Positions 1 through 11,800 of a DNA stretch of 64,000 nt are shown piece by piece (the first letter of the stretch is position 1; each line of letters opens with the position of its first letter). Location: the NCBI GenBank assembly GCA_963971285.1, contig OZ020250.1:17450783-17514782 (forward strand), written 5' to 3'. The position numbers were made by a program, and so were the translations under genes. Origin of the DNA: Astropecten irregularis (Eukaryota > Echinodermata > Asteroidea > Paxillosida > Astropectinidae). Below the pieces are notes generated by a model, which did not search any database, was not told where the DNA came from, and worked only from the letters and a program-made list of their open reading frames with translations.

Positions 1-630
1 CATTGTTATAACAGAAACCTTCTATTAATCAGGAATTGAAACAATGGTGGGGAAGAATTTCGCCAACAGCCATCACTTTTGCCGAGAGCATTTTTGAGAA
101 AAATGGCTACCACTGCATTTGAAGTGTGTCATTGTAGGTCAAAAACACCCCGTAAAACTCATTTTCCAGATATGCTACCCTAGTGTACACACCTGAGATT
201 GAAGTGCATCATGGATTGCATCCAATATGTTAACTCTTGGAGGATATAATCCTTTTTCCGTAATGGCCGTCAGCGGAATTCTTTCCCAATGATGAATTAC
301 TAATAAGTATTGGGATCCACATTTTTCCTTTTAATAAGCAGAATACTACCGTGGTTTGGTTGTATTTATACTATTATATAGAACCACTGTATCGGGCCTT
401 ATATACCCTACTTACAGTGTAAGTACATGTACCCAACAACACATGGAGGTGTTAGTCTTTTTGAAAACAGGATGGTATAATAATATGGTATAATAATAAA
501 ATAAACAGAAGTAAACAAAATTGTTTGTTTTTCACTCATTTTCATTCAAAGACTCTGTGACATAGTTATATCCCCTCAAAGGAAATATCAATCCTGTAAA
601 TGTTTGGCACTGCCTTCCCTTTCCAAATCT

Positions 631-767
631 GGGGCCAATTTCATGGAGCTGTTAAGCAGAAAAAAAAATGCTTAGCACAAAATGTCTTGCTCAGTCGTAC
701 AAGCCAGCATTAACATTTTTATTTCATATTCATGATCAGCGAACAACACCCAAAGAACAATAACAGT
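631..767. mobile_element. CAATTTCAT MITE, left part only
   Basis: Starts GGGGCCAATTTCATGGAGCT and carries the family's GCTTAGCACAAAA interior. It is cut where the TTAA MITE remnant begins. Confidence 0.6.
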
Positions 768-901
768 TGCCGTTTTTCACTGTTTTCTCGAAGTTGGCAC
801 CGTATGCATGGGGATAGAAAATGTCTGTTGCTGTATCTTCCTTGATATTCTTGCCCATCTGCATTACTTTGACAAAAACCAAAGTATGATATTACCTTTA
901 A
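768..901. mobile_element. TTAA MITE remnant (right end)
   Basis: Carries the family's GCCGTTTTTCACTGTTTTCT interior and the ACCAAAGTATGATATTACC end, followed by TTAA at 898-901. The hAT-like element inserted directly at this end. Confidence 0.75.
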
Positions 902-902
902 G

Positions 903-1921
903 CAGGGTTGCTTGATTTAAATCACTCGATTTAAATCATTGATTTAAATCATGATTTATATCAATGGGGAAAAAAAATAAAAATCGCTCAAAAAAATCAA
1001 TCACGATTTTTTCATTATTTCTTGATATTTTTTTTTCAAAAAACAGAAAACCTTACTGGGGCTTAATTTTTCCACTATAACAGGGTGTCTTAAAAGTTTA
1101 GGCCACATAAAAAAAAAAATTGTTTAGCGTCCACCTCTTCCAAATTTTCTAGGTAGGGAGGGAGGTTTTTATTTTTAATTTTTTATTTTAAGGATAGAAT
1201 GGCAACATGCCTGTGGAAGAAAATATACATGGTATTCATGGTCAGAAAACATGTTTGGAGGATACTGAAGACCATAGAAGCTTTCAAGCTAGATATCTGA
1301 CCATTGGAAATTTCAGTAGACTAGAGAAACCTAAGTAAAAGCATTAAAATATTATCAAATGTCCCTTCCGCTTAAATTTGTACATTTTTCGCATGCTGAG
1401 GCTTCTACCCCAGGTGGCCTTCATGATGTTTAGTCCGAAAATTACGGTAGATATTAGCGCACACTGCTTCTACATACAAGAAATAATTGTTTCCCCCAAT
1501 ATTTATTTTTTTTGAGACAAATAAAAAAAAAAATAATAATCCAGGTCGGGCTCATATCGGAGGTCGGGCGGGGACGCTAAACAGGTAATTTTTTTTATGT
1601 GGCCTTATGTTGCGTTTCTACAAGGAAGCAGTAGATGATGCCTGTAGTGGCAGTCAGTAACATTTTCCGTTTTTTGTTGCTTTGGTTTTTTTGGCTACAT
1701 TTTAATGACCACAATGCCAAAGAGACAAGAAGATGCAATTTGGCATCATTTATGGGGGTTTTAAAGCAAAATGTTATGATAGTAATATGTTATTACGTAA
1801 AAACAATTAAGATTTTAATTTAAATCAAAAAAATCGATTTAAATCAAAAAAATCTTATTTAAATCAAATAAATCCGATTTTTTTTATTTTTTAATAAAAA
1901 TCATGATTTTTATCAACCCTG
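903..1921. mobile_element. Non-autonomous hAT-like transposon with 8-bp target duplication
   Basis: Ends are CAGGGTTGCTTGATTTAAAT and, inverted, ...TTTTATCAACCCTG. The flanks 895-902 and 1922-1929 are both CCTTTAAG, an exact 8-bp duplication as made by hAT transposases. Both ends carry iterated GATTTAAATC. The interior is occupied by another element (about 1101-1606). No transposase frame is present. Confidence 0.85.
1101..1606. mobile_element. Element nested inside the hAT-like transposon
   Basis: Inverted ends GGCCACATAAAAAAAAAA with TTTAGCGTCC on the left, and GGACGCTAAAC with TTTATGTGGCC on the right. About 500 bp, non-coding. Superfamily not assigned. Confidence 0.6.
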
Positions 1922-2489
1922 CCTTTAAGTCCTAGTTGCATACCACTCAGGGGATCGAGTTAAACATTGGATGTAAATGTTTCTGTTTACTCACTTCACT
2001 GTTGTACATTTTACCCAAAGAGAGCTATACAGCAACCTGTTTGGTCCGCTCAGAAATGATTTCCAATAGTCATTTGTATATTTTTGTATAAGCAACTTAC
2101 AAAAACACACCACACTACATAATGACCATCTATAGTGTTGAAAAATTACTCTAGGCATTTTATTTCCACATCTTCATTTTCACATTATGAGTTTATGTAC
2201 AATGTACATACCATAATTACACCAGTCAAAACTATACAGTTCTGATAAGAAATTTAATGATTTTCTTTTATAATACATGATTCAAATATTGTATTTTTTT
2301 CTCAATTAATTTCATTACGATAACCAACATTTAGGATATGGCAAAAGAACGAACGAACAAAGCCTTGCAAGTTTGTACAACTACTAATACCACACCAACA
2401 CCTGGCAATTTCTTGTAAACCCTGGGAGTAAAAAAATGGAACAAAATTTGAAACAGCCTGTCCCCAAACACTAAAAAATGGGTATTTAG

Positions 2490-2911
2490 AGGGTGGCCGC
2501 ATATGGTGTTTTTACTGATATATTGATATAATAAAGTCTTTAAAATGCAGTTGTGTGGCTGTCGTAGTTTGAGCCTCCCTTGTATTGGTGTTAAAATCAT
2601 TTTATTAACTGGGAGGGGGAACGCCCCGCCCACAAATGGCCATCCCATCGTGACGTCATCTCGGGAACCCGGTAGCTGGTTCACATCAAGTAATGCTAAG
2701 CTGGTTCCCGCATCACTGATGGCAAACAAAATCCTGTACTAGGGGGTGGGGGCGTGGACACAAAATGCTAATGGGGTGCGGTTTATTTCCAGAAAAAAAA
2801 AACAGATGCGGGGGAAAACAAAAAAACAAACTTTAATCAAATTTAATATATTTCTAAAAAGTTAATTAAATTATTTCGGTGGATTTTATTAAATATCATT
2901 GCAGCCACCCT
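2490..2911 (+). mobile_element. AGGGTGGC element, copy 1
   Basis: About 420 bp with inverted ends AGGGTGGCCGCA and TGCAGCCACCCT. The interior (GACGTCATCTCGGGAACCCG and so on) recurs in reverse orientation at 39398-39831. Non-coding. Confidence 0.75.
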
Positions 2912-3185
2912 TTAATGCATCTGATTTGAACGTGCTGTGCCAATAAGCCATTTCCAAGTTAAATCTGAATAGTATCTAGTATACAGGCTTCATTCATTGC
3001 ACATAAACACCCCACTTTAAATTTCCCAGACTAAAGACTCTGTTGCTCTATCACATGACATAGTGATACCCATCTCTGGAATGGACTGGTTCCTTTGTGC
3101 CATTCTTATCCATTATGATCAGTGCATTGGTGCAAGACGTCTGTTATGTAACCAAGCAAAAGCTTGCCCCGAATCATGTGATTCA

Positions 3186-3315
3186 GGGCCTGTTTGTTTC
3201 ACGCAAAGGATCATGAATCCTTCGGATCCGGATCCCATTTTAGCGTACCATGCATAGGAGGTGGATCCGAAAAATGGGATCCGGATCCGCAGATTCGTCC
3301 GAAACAAACAGGCCC
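3186..3315. mobile_element. Short palindromic element with GGATCCGGATCC core
   Basis: 130 bp with inverted ends GGGCCTGTTTGTTTC and GAAACAAACAGGCCC, and two GGATCCGGATCC blocks. A relative lies at 11833-11943. Confidence 0.7.
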
Positions 3316-3647
3316 ATAGCAACAGTGTCTTTAACTGGAGAATTCAGGTTTTGATGTTTACATACATGTACAGTGAAAGAATTCAGTGTACCAGATATTG
3401 TTCAATTTTAACTTGCGAAAGGCTTATTAGGCCCAAAGGCCATACGGAACATGCCACTGGCACCTTGGTCACCAATTCAAACCAACTTAGTGGAAAAAAG
3501 ACAAGATTTCAACATATTGGGACAAGAAACAAACTGCTGCAAACACCGTATCAACCAAAACAATGACCTCTAATATAAAAATGATGTAGAGCTAGTTTGG
3601 AGGGCATGACATTTCTAAGGGTTAAAATGTCAGGCCCTCCTAACTCT

Positions 3648-3792
3648 GACCCAAAGTAAGACCGAGTCCCAAATCTCTGGCTGCGACCGCAAATAGCACA
3701 CAAGTCTATTGAAACGGCTGCAGTCACTGGCTAGTGGCTGCCATAGATGCGTGTGTAATTTGGGGCCCCAGCCAGAGAATTGGGACAAGCCT
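3648..3792. mobile_element. CTGGCTGCGGCC fold-back, copy near 3.7 kb
   Basis: Imperfect fold-back with arms reading AGTCCCAAATCTCTGGCTGC and its inverse, plus a CAGTCACTGGCTAGTGGCTG core. Related pieces occur near 17265-17520, 31075-31160 and 32814-33317. Confidence 0.5.
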
Positions 3793-4169
3793 TTGATGAA
3801 TTTTAGTGATATGAATACCGAAAGTGACACAATTCCAAATTATCCATCATAGTCGAAGCTAACATTTCGCACTTTGCACAAGGGACGGTATTTTTAATAT
3901 GCCAGCCCGGACTTGTCATTGGCGTAAAGTATGCACCATATATCATTGATGTACAGTTCCTATTAGAAAAATTATTTACAAAGCATACGTTGGCAAATTT
4001 CTAATATAACAAAGCATCCAAAATTACGTCTTCATAATTTATTTCTCTTTATTACAAAAATATTTATACATTTTATAATCGTGTGGACATTCTATTGCAA
4101 TAACCAAATTTAATGTGCATTGTTTTGTTTTTTATTTGTTTATTTATTTTGTTTATTTTATATTTTATT

Positions 4170-4505
4170 GAAAGGTGAACAAGTTGACTGGAGCCGCATC
4201 CTATTTGAGTGATCCCATGTACTGTTTCTCAGGTTGCAGCATTGCTGCGAGTATCGATAAAATGATCCTTGGGATATAGCAGTATGTGAGTGGTTTCATG
4301 GCTTCTGCCTGCCGAACGAATAAAGATAATTGACTATTAGGGACACCACCAACATAGGGCTGGAAAGCTAATTTGATACAGCGCCTGTACAGTGTTCAGG
4401 AGGTCGCTGGTTCAAATCCCGCTCCAGTCAATTTTTCTTTGTTCACCTTTCAATGGCTTAAAATTCAGTCAGTATCCCTTGTGGTTATTTGATGATTTAT
4501 TTTGA
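4170..4505 (+). mobile_element. tRNA-derived SINE-like element A, full copy
   Basis: Upstream body (TGATCCCATGTACTGTTTCT ... CATGGCTTCTG), then a tRNA-like part with a degenerate A box and the B box GGTTCAAATCC, then TCAATTTTTCTTTGTTCACC and a tail GTGGTTATTTGATGA. Pol III promoter character is inferred from the B box. Confidence 0.75.
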
Positions 4506-5003
4506 TTTAGTTTGGCTTTTGATGAAAAATCTGAAATCTACAAGTAGTGAAACGAAAATGGTGCATGCAAAAATAATTCATGTGGGTAACTTACTGCCAA
4601 AAGGAACTATTTCTGTACGGAACACAGTAAACTAAACATGAGAGACAAAATGCAAAGTCTGTACTATTTCATGCATGTCTTGTATCTACAGAAGTTTTGT
4701 TTTAATTCTAAACATTTCTCGGAAAAGCAAGACCATTTCCTGGGTATAAACCAGGCCGTATTTAACAAGACAAGATTGATCTTAAAATGAGTTGACAACA
4801 TCACCATAGTGATTTGTATTGTGACATCACACTTTGCTCAATAGCGATAAAGAATGATTCACAGCTGATTTGAGATTGATCGTACATACTTGTTGAAATC
4901 GACCATTGGTCTCTCTTTATGAGAAGTACAGTTTCGCCTGAAAGGGTACAACCATTCAGGTAGGTTTTGACTACTGTAGCATTTCCCTACAAACCAAACT
5001 ATG

Positions 5004-5238
5004 AGCGTTTACAAAAATGAGGCTCAGGCTCAGGCTCCAGTTCTGTCATCCATATGCTGATAATATAGGTTGTGGTTTTTCATTGAAGCTGAAGCTCCGT
5101 TTTCCTTTTCAAACCAGAGAATCTACTTCAGAACCGCAGCCAAAAGCCTAAATTTTGATACCTGTTATTTCAGAATGGATTCAAGAAATGGAGCCAGAGC
5201 CTGAGACCGGAGCCTGAGCCTCCGTTTCGTAAACGTCC
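5004..5238. mobile_element. AGGCTC fold-back MITE, copy 1
   Basis: Inverted ends GCGTTTAC ... GTAAACG. The arms contain iterated AGGCTC on the left and GAGCCT on the right. The core (GGTTGTGGTTTTTCATTGAA, AACCAGAGAATCTACTTC) is shared by six copies in the window. TATG on both flanks is a possible target duplication. Confidence 0.72.
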
Positions 5239-5519
5239 TATGTCCCCGCAAACAAATTGTTTTACTGACGAAACAAACATGAAATATGAATCACCAAATC
5301 CTGATTGTGACTTTAAAACAACAGTTTCAAAACAATATTGGGAATAAATATTAAATAAAAGGCACATGATTTTAAAATCCTATTTCGAGGCAATAGTTCT
5401 TAATATTTTGTATTGTTTTCAAGCTTAAAATTTGGTTTTCCCTCCACCCATTTGCACTTGTTTCAAATTGCTTAGCATCGTTTGACCTCCTCAATCAATT
5501 TAGGTGAAGCCATGGAGTG

Positions 5520-6809
5520 TTCGGGCAGCCTGGAGCGGTTTGGGCATTCTGGGGCGGTTTGAGCATTCTGGGGCGGTTTGGGCAGCCTGGGGTGGTTTGG
5601 GCAGCCTGGGGCGGTTTGGGCATTCTGGGGCGGTTTGAGCATTCTGGGGCGGTTTGGGCAGCCTGGGGTGGTTTGGGCAGCCTGGGGCGGTTTGGGCAGT
5701 CTGGGGTGGTTTGGGCATTCTGGGGCGGTTTGGGCAGCCTGGGGTGGTTTGGGCATTCTGGGGTGGTTTGGGCATTCTGGGGTGGTTTGGGCATTCTGGG
5801 GCGGTTTGGGCAGCCTGGGGTGGTTTGGGCATTCTGGGGTGGTTTGGGCATTCTGGGGTGGTTTGGGCAGCCTGGGGCGGTTTGGGCATTCTGGGGTGGT
5901 TTTGGCATTCTGGGGTGGTTTGGGCAGCATGGGGTGGTTTGGGCAGCCTGGGGCGGTTTGGGCAGTCTGGGGTGGTTTTGGCATTCTGGGGCGGTTTGGG
6001 CAGCCTGGGGCAGTTTGGGCATTCTGGGGCGGTTTGGGCATTCTGGGGCGGTTTGGGCATTCTGGGGCGGTTTGGGCAGCCTGGGGTGGTTTGGGCAGCC
6101 TGGGGCGGTTTGGGCAGCCTGGGGTGGTTTGGGCATTCTGGGGTGGTTTGGGCATTCTGGGGTGGTTTGGGTACTGGTGTGGTTTGGGCATTCTGGGGCG
6201 GTTTGGGCATTCTGGGGCGGTTTGGGCAGCCTGGGGTGGTTTGGGCATTCTGGGGCGGTTTGGGCAGCCTGGGGTGGTTTGGGCAGCCTGGGGTGGTTTG
6301 GGCATTCTGGGGTGGTTTGGGCATTCTGGGGTGGTTTGGGCAGTCTGGGGCGGTTTGGGCATTCTGGGGCAGTTTGGGCAGTCTGGGGCGGTTTGGGCAG
6401 CCTGGGGCTGTTTGGGCATTCTGGTGTGGTTTGGGCATTCTGGGGCAGTTTGGGCAGTCTGGGGCGGTTTGGGAATTCTGGGGCGGTTTGGGCAGTCTGG
6501 GGCGGTTTGGGCATTCTGGGGCGGTTTGGGCATTCTGGGGCGGTTTAGGCAATCTGGGGTGGTTTGGGCATTCTGGGGTGTTTTGGGCATTCTGGGGCGG
6601 TTTGGGCATTCTGGGGTGTTTTGGGCAGCCTGGGGTGGTTTGGGCATTCTGGGGCAGTTTGGGCAGTCTGGGACGGTTTGGGCAGCCTGGGGTGGTTTGG
6701 GCATTCTGGGGCAGTTTGGGCATTCTGGGGTGGTTTGGGCATTCTGGGGCAGTTTGGGCAGTCTGGGGTGGTTTGGGCATTCTGGGGCGGTTTGGGCTTT
6801 CTGGGGCGG
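5520..6809. repeat. Minisatellite, 68 units of 19 bp
   Basis: Unit TTTGGGCAKYCTGGGGYGG. The array is 1290 bp, which equals 67 full units plus one unit with a 2-nt deletion (near 6168, GGGTACTGGTGTGG). Variation is largely confined to three positions. All six reading frames stay largely open because the unit has no stop trinucleotide on either strand. Confidence 0.95.
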
Positions 6810-7403
6810 TTTGAGGAGCAAGTGGCAGGGTGGTTGGAGGCGGGCAAAGATATTTTCCACGCGGGAATCGCCCCGGAGACCAACAATTTAATTTACCAAC
6901 GACCAAAGACCGCAAGCCATTTTATCTGTCATGTGACTTGGAACTTCGGCCCTTAATATAATTCACACATGTTACAAACTCTGCTGCCCCAGCTTGGCCT
7001 TTAGAACAATTAAAAATGATCTGGCTTGTTTGCGTTGCAAAACCTAAAAGCTGAATGTTCGTTACAAACGCACCACAAAGAAATTTGCCTTAATATCATA
7101 GTACGATAAACTATTTCTTGCCCTTTTATTCAAAACATGCCAAGCTTATTGTTGCACCAGTTGGTCATAATAAGTCATAGATGGGCAGGGGGTACTCTTT
7201 TCATCCTTCTACTTGTTGATTCTCTAGGAACCTTCGGTGGCACTTGGGATCCCAAGGGTGAGCTTTTCAAGTCACGCTGGTTTCTACATACTATTTCCGG
7301 CTATCAGTTTTTAATTTCCCGATGGCCATGGGCTCCACCAAGTGGAATGGTTAACAGTGCTGGAATCATTGCAATTCATACTGGAGGCTTCAGAAGATGG
7401 TCC

Positions 7404-8410
7404 TAGACTGCCGGTGACTTCCACTGATAGTAGGAGGGTCATTCCCTCCAATACACTCCAGCTGGAGGGTTTGGGAGTTTGACACAGTCTGTCAGTAACC
7501 TTCACTGAGAGTAGGAGGGTCATTCCCTCCAATACACTCCAGCTGGTGGGTTTGGGAGTTCGACACATTCTGTCAGTAACCTTCACTGAGAGTAGGAGAG
7601 TCATTCCCTCCTATACATTCCAGCTGGAGGGTTTAGGAGTTCGACACAGTCTGTCAGTAACCTTCACTGAGAGTAGGAGGGTGACTGGAGGGTTTGGGAG
7701 TTTGACACAGTCTGCCAGTAACCTTCACTGAGAGTAGGAGGGTCATTCCCTCTAATACATTCCAGCTGGAGGGTTTAGGAGTTTGACATAGTCTTCCACT
7801 AACCTTCACTGAGAGTAGGAGGGTCATTCCCTCCAATACATTCCAGCTGGAGGGTTTAGGAGTTTGACAAAGTCTGCCAGTAACCTTCACTGAGAGTAGG
7901 AGGGTCATTCCCTCCAATACACTCCAGCTGGTGGGTTTGGGAGTTCGACACAGTCTGTCAGTAACCTTCACTGAGAGTAGGAGGGTCATTCCATCCGATG
8001 CACTCCAGCTGGAGGGTTTAGGAGTTTGACATAGTCTGCCAGTAACCTTCACTGAGAGTAGAAGGGTCATTCCCTCCAATCCACTCCAGCTGGAGGGTTT
8101 GGGAGTTTGACACAGTCTGCCAGTAACCTTCACTGAGAGTAGGATGGTCATTCCCTCCAATACACTCCAGCTGGAGGGTTTAGGAGTTTGACACAGTCTG
8201 TCAGTAACCTTCACTGAGAGTAGGAGGGTCATTCCTTCCAATACACTCCAGCTGGAGGGTTTGGGAGTTCGACACAGTCTGTCAGTAACCTTCACTGAGA
8301 GTAGGAGGGTCATTCCCTCCGATGCACTCCAGCTGGAGGGTTTAGGAGTTTGACACAGTCTGCCAGTAACCTTCACTGAGAGTAGGAGGGTCATTCCCTC
8401 CAATCCACTC
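7404..8410. repeat. Minisatellite, 13 units of 81 bp
   Basis: Unit contains CTTCACTGAGAGTAGGAGGG, CATTCCCTCCAATACACTCC and GGAGGGTTTGGGAGTTCGAC. One unit near 7680 is about 22 bp shorter. 81 is a multiple of three, which produces a 27-residue repeat in an open antisense frame. It ends about 200 bp from the MAN2A polyadenylation signal. Confidence 0.93.
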
Positions 8411-8633
8411 CGGCAGGGAAGATTTTGGAGTTCGGCGTCTTCCTGCCACAAACCCATCGCTGGGCGGAGATTTCAGATATGACACACTCGGAGAAAATGA
8501 GATGGACGCTTGCTAATTCCTTGAGTTAATACTTACATGATTTGATAAAAACATTACTATTACCTCCACCTTATTTTCCCAAAGTGAGTCGCAAATCTTG
8601 TTCCACCATCAGCATCTCACCACAGTAAGAGTT

Positions 8634-8639
8634 TTTATT
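8634..8639 (-). terminator. Candidate polyadenylation signal of MAN2A
   Basis: AATAAA on the minus strand, 25 nt after the stop codon. It would give a very short 3' UTR. Longer alternatives further downstream would run into the 81-bp minisatellite, which ends near 8410. Confidence 0.5.
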
Positions 8640-8663
8640 TACACTTCCTCATCATGCTTGACG

Positions 8664-8816
8664 TCAGTGAAATTTGACCCGATACGTGTTGATCTCCATG
8701 GGATCGATGGTGAAATCCGAGTCAACCTCCATCTCGTTACCGTCGTAGAGTCCCGATAACGAGGTTGCCTGCAAGCCCCTGAGGTTGAGGTTCTGAAAGA
8801 GGTTCCTGACTGCGAC
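8664..8816 (-). CDS. MAN2A1: MAN2A last exon, residues 1157-1206 and stop
   Basis: Starts [12 protein letters not shown] and ends [13 protein letters not shown], then TGA. The end matches the PMEISTFRIQLR terminus of human MAN2A1. Acceptor ccttccag. Confidence 0.94.
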   Translation of the reverse strand, partial: VAVRNLFQNLNLRGLQATSLSGLYDGNEMEVDSDFTIDPMEINTYRVKFH

Positions 8817-11800
8817 CTGGAAGGACATTGTAGGTTAGGGACAAGAATGAAATTGAGCGAGTGCAAAGAACTTCTTGGGTGGGGGGTCAGGTTGGCATAT
8901 ATAGTGGTTCATTCCTTGCCTTCCATCTCTGTGGCCCGGGTTCGAGTCCTGGTCGGTCCACAAGTGGATTTGGTTTGCAGTCCCTGATTCCTGATTCCTG
9001 ATTCCGTGGGTTTCACCCAGAATATTACTCTTTCCTCACACCTCTAAAAAATTTCCTCCCCTCCAAATATGTAGTCATGAATCATAGTAAGTGAATGCAA
9101 TATGTGAGAGATAGGCACAACCATCTTACCTTGCCACTGTTGGTTGTGCAGGTCTGCGCCAAGCCCGGGTACCTGCAATCGAAGCCTCGCCGATGAAGCA
9201 ACAGGAAGGCTTCTCTCTTGGCCTCTACGGCGTTCTGACTCTGCTGGACGCGGGTTCTCAGGTTCAGCAAGTGAACGTCGCAGGGGAAGGACTCGTCCAA
9301 CATCTGGTACTCGGGAATGAGCTGGTTGCTGGGCTCGGGGCTCTCCGGGAGTGCTGTGTGGATGTAGAGAGGGTGGTCCAGGGACACGGAAGCTGCCTGG
9401 CCCAGTAAGGAGGGGAACCCGGCCGGCTGTGGTTTAATCTGCGTCAGGGAAGAGGGAAACCCAACCATAAAATAAACTCACTCCTGGTGACCTTCTACAG
9501 TGGAATGCCACTATAACAAACATGCAGAAACTGTCCGTTATAGTGGTCGTTCGTTATATAGTGAACAATATTCAGCATGCCTTTACATTGTACATCGAAA
9601 TTGGGAGCCAAGGATGATGTTCGGTATGGCCAAAGTTGTGTTCGTTATAGCAGCGGCCCACTGTATTGCCAAAACAAAATAATGCTCCTACTTTGCACAA
9701 AGCTTGCACTGTTTACAAGTGGAATGCCCTTCAGAATATATGTAAATGTACCTTAATTTTCATCATGAAACATGTAAACAATGGCAGCGTTAGCACTGGA
9801 TTCTGACAACACAAAGTTTACAAAGACTACGGTACTAGATATTAGTTGCCCAGGAAAGTTTGCTTAGCGACGGTTTGAAGCTGTGAGTGGTATTGACGAA
9901 GTAGGGAACAGTACACCAGGTAAAATTTCGGATAATTGATACTTTTATCTGGGTTCTTTTTAGGACTACACTTCATACCAGATGAATTTATACCACATTG
10001 GGCCGATTCCATAAAGCTCTGCAACGCGTCGCAACTCGGTTTGCGACGCATCGCATAGATGTGATGAGTCCATAGAGTATGGATGCATCTCTTAACTCCG
10101 CGACACCTCGTAAGTTTTATGAAATCAGCCCATGGTGCCACAGCAATTACCTGTAAATGTGCTATTAAAGGTTTTTCTTGCAAAATGGTTAATGGTTCAC
10201 TCATAACTATACATACTCCAAAAAGACAAATGGAAGTCATTTCTGATTCTATATTTCTTTCTTTATTCAAAACATCTTCAGGAATGATGTTCTGAAAGAT
10301 GCTCTGAATAAAAAATGAAAATATAAGCCATTTACGAAACGGAGGCCTAGGCTCAGGTTCAGGCTCCGGCTCCATTTCTTACATCCGTTTTAAAGTGGCA
10401 GATATAAAAATAGAGGTTTTGGGGTACGGTTTTGGAGTACATACTCTGTTTCGAACAAGAAAACGGAACTTCAACCTCAGGGATAATTCACAACCTGTAT
10501 TTTCAGCTTTTAGATGACGGAGCCTAAGCCCAAGCCTAAGCCCAAGCCCAAGCCTAATCCATCGTTTCGTAAAGGACCATAGAATCAAAAACGGCGTCCA
10601 TTAGTCTTCTTGAACTATGTATTGTATTGAGTCAATATATTAATGGCCATATGTTAAGGATTAATTTGACATTGGGGGCCAAGAATAAAACTAAATCCAC
10701 CAAAAGATTATTTGATGGCATAAAAGCAAAGCTGCAGTAATAAACAGGGCCTACTCCTACAAACAATGGAGCAATCCTGAAACCATCCATATCCAAAGCA
10801 TTAGTGTAAATACAGTTTAGGCAGAATTTTACCACAGGTTTGAAAGAAGTTTATAAAGGTGGGTGCATACGGTTTTCTTATTAGGTGTGAAGAATTAGGG
10901 TTATGGTTATGATCAAAATTATGTTCAACATTGGACAACTCCGTGAGAAGCTTTCCACGTACAAGCCTGTGGGAATGTCCCTCATACAAAATGGAATTAC
11001 AGGGCTTGAATTGAACGTTGGCTGAGTGCCTCCACAATGGCCAGTGCCTTCGTAGCCCCTGTAACTGTTCAAAGTGCCCCACAAAACACGTCCTCTTCTT
11101 CACGGCCAGTTTTGCCTTACTCAACCATGGACCTTATTGAAGATAGGTTGTTTTCGGTGCTGCGCGTGCGAAGGACAGTGGGTAACTTTGGATTTAAAGT
11201 TTAACTCACACGTGGCGACACACGTACATAAGTTTAACTTACGTTGTCTTTTTTCCTGGAAGAAAGCCTTACTTTGAGTTGTTATACATTTATAACGATG
11301 CTGCAAAACGGTCCATGGAATGTTACTGTCGAGTTACTTGTTCCAGCGGTGTAAAGTTGAGTACTTATTCATAGTTGAATTTTCATGTCCATACGTTTTA
11401 TGCACTCAGCGCCAGCCTTAGCAACTCTTTGTTTCCCAGAGTGCTTTGCGCACAGCCAGTTATAAGGTCCACGGAGATCAACGATTGTAATGTACACATG
11501 AAAATAGCACTGCGGCACTCCAACCGTGGTTTCACATGTATTTTATGTCCTGAAAAGAGATCGCGCTATTAAAAATTTGTCATGTCGGTAGACTAGAAAA
11601 AAAAACACTAGTGCTGGCACAGGGTAGACAAAGAGAAAATACTGAATGTTTCCTTTTTAAAGGGCATGGTAGCCAAGGAAAATATAGGGCAAGGTAAAAC
11701 TGGCTGTGAACAGGGGTATGTTTTGTTGGCATCTTGAATAGTTACAGGGGCCACAAAGGTAATGGCCGTCATGGCCGCGCCCGACCGTCATGGCCACGCC

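Larger units (their letters stand above)
1..8600. other. Intergenic region downstream of MAN2A, no gene recognised
   Basis: I find no exon of a known protein here. The sequence consists of AT-rich unique stretches, MITEs, a SINE copy, one hAT-like element and two minisatellites, listed separately. The only long open frames lie in the minisatellites. Confidence 0.7.

Noticed and set aside
2331-2742. Short frames near 2.3-2.7 kb and the same peptide near 39.6 kb
   Set aside because: Shared only because both lie in copies of the AGGGTGGC transposon.
5517-6810. Possible CRISPR-like array
   Set aside because: Units are contiguous and near identical with no spacers, and the genome is eukaryotic.
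5472-6915. Long open frames on both strands (up to 471 codons)
   Set aside because: They are produced by a stop-free 19-bp minisatellite unit; every frame is open and no non-repeat coding sequence flanks them.
7654-8457. 267-codon minus-strand frame
   Set aside because: Direct translation of the 81-bp minisatellite; no splice context or known domain.
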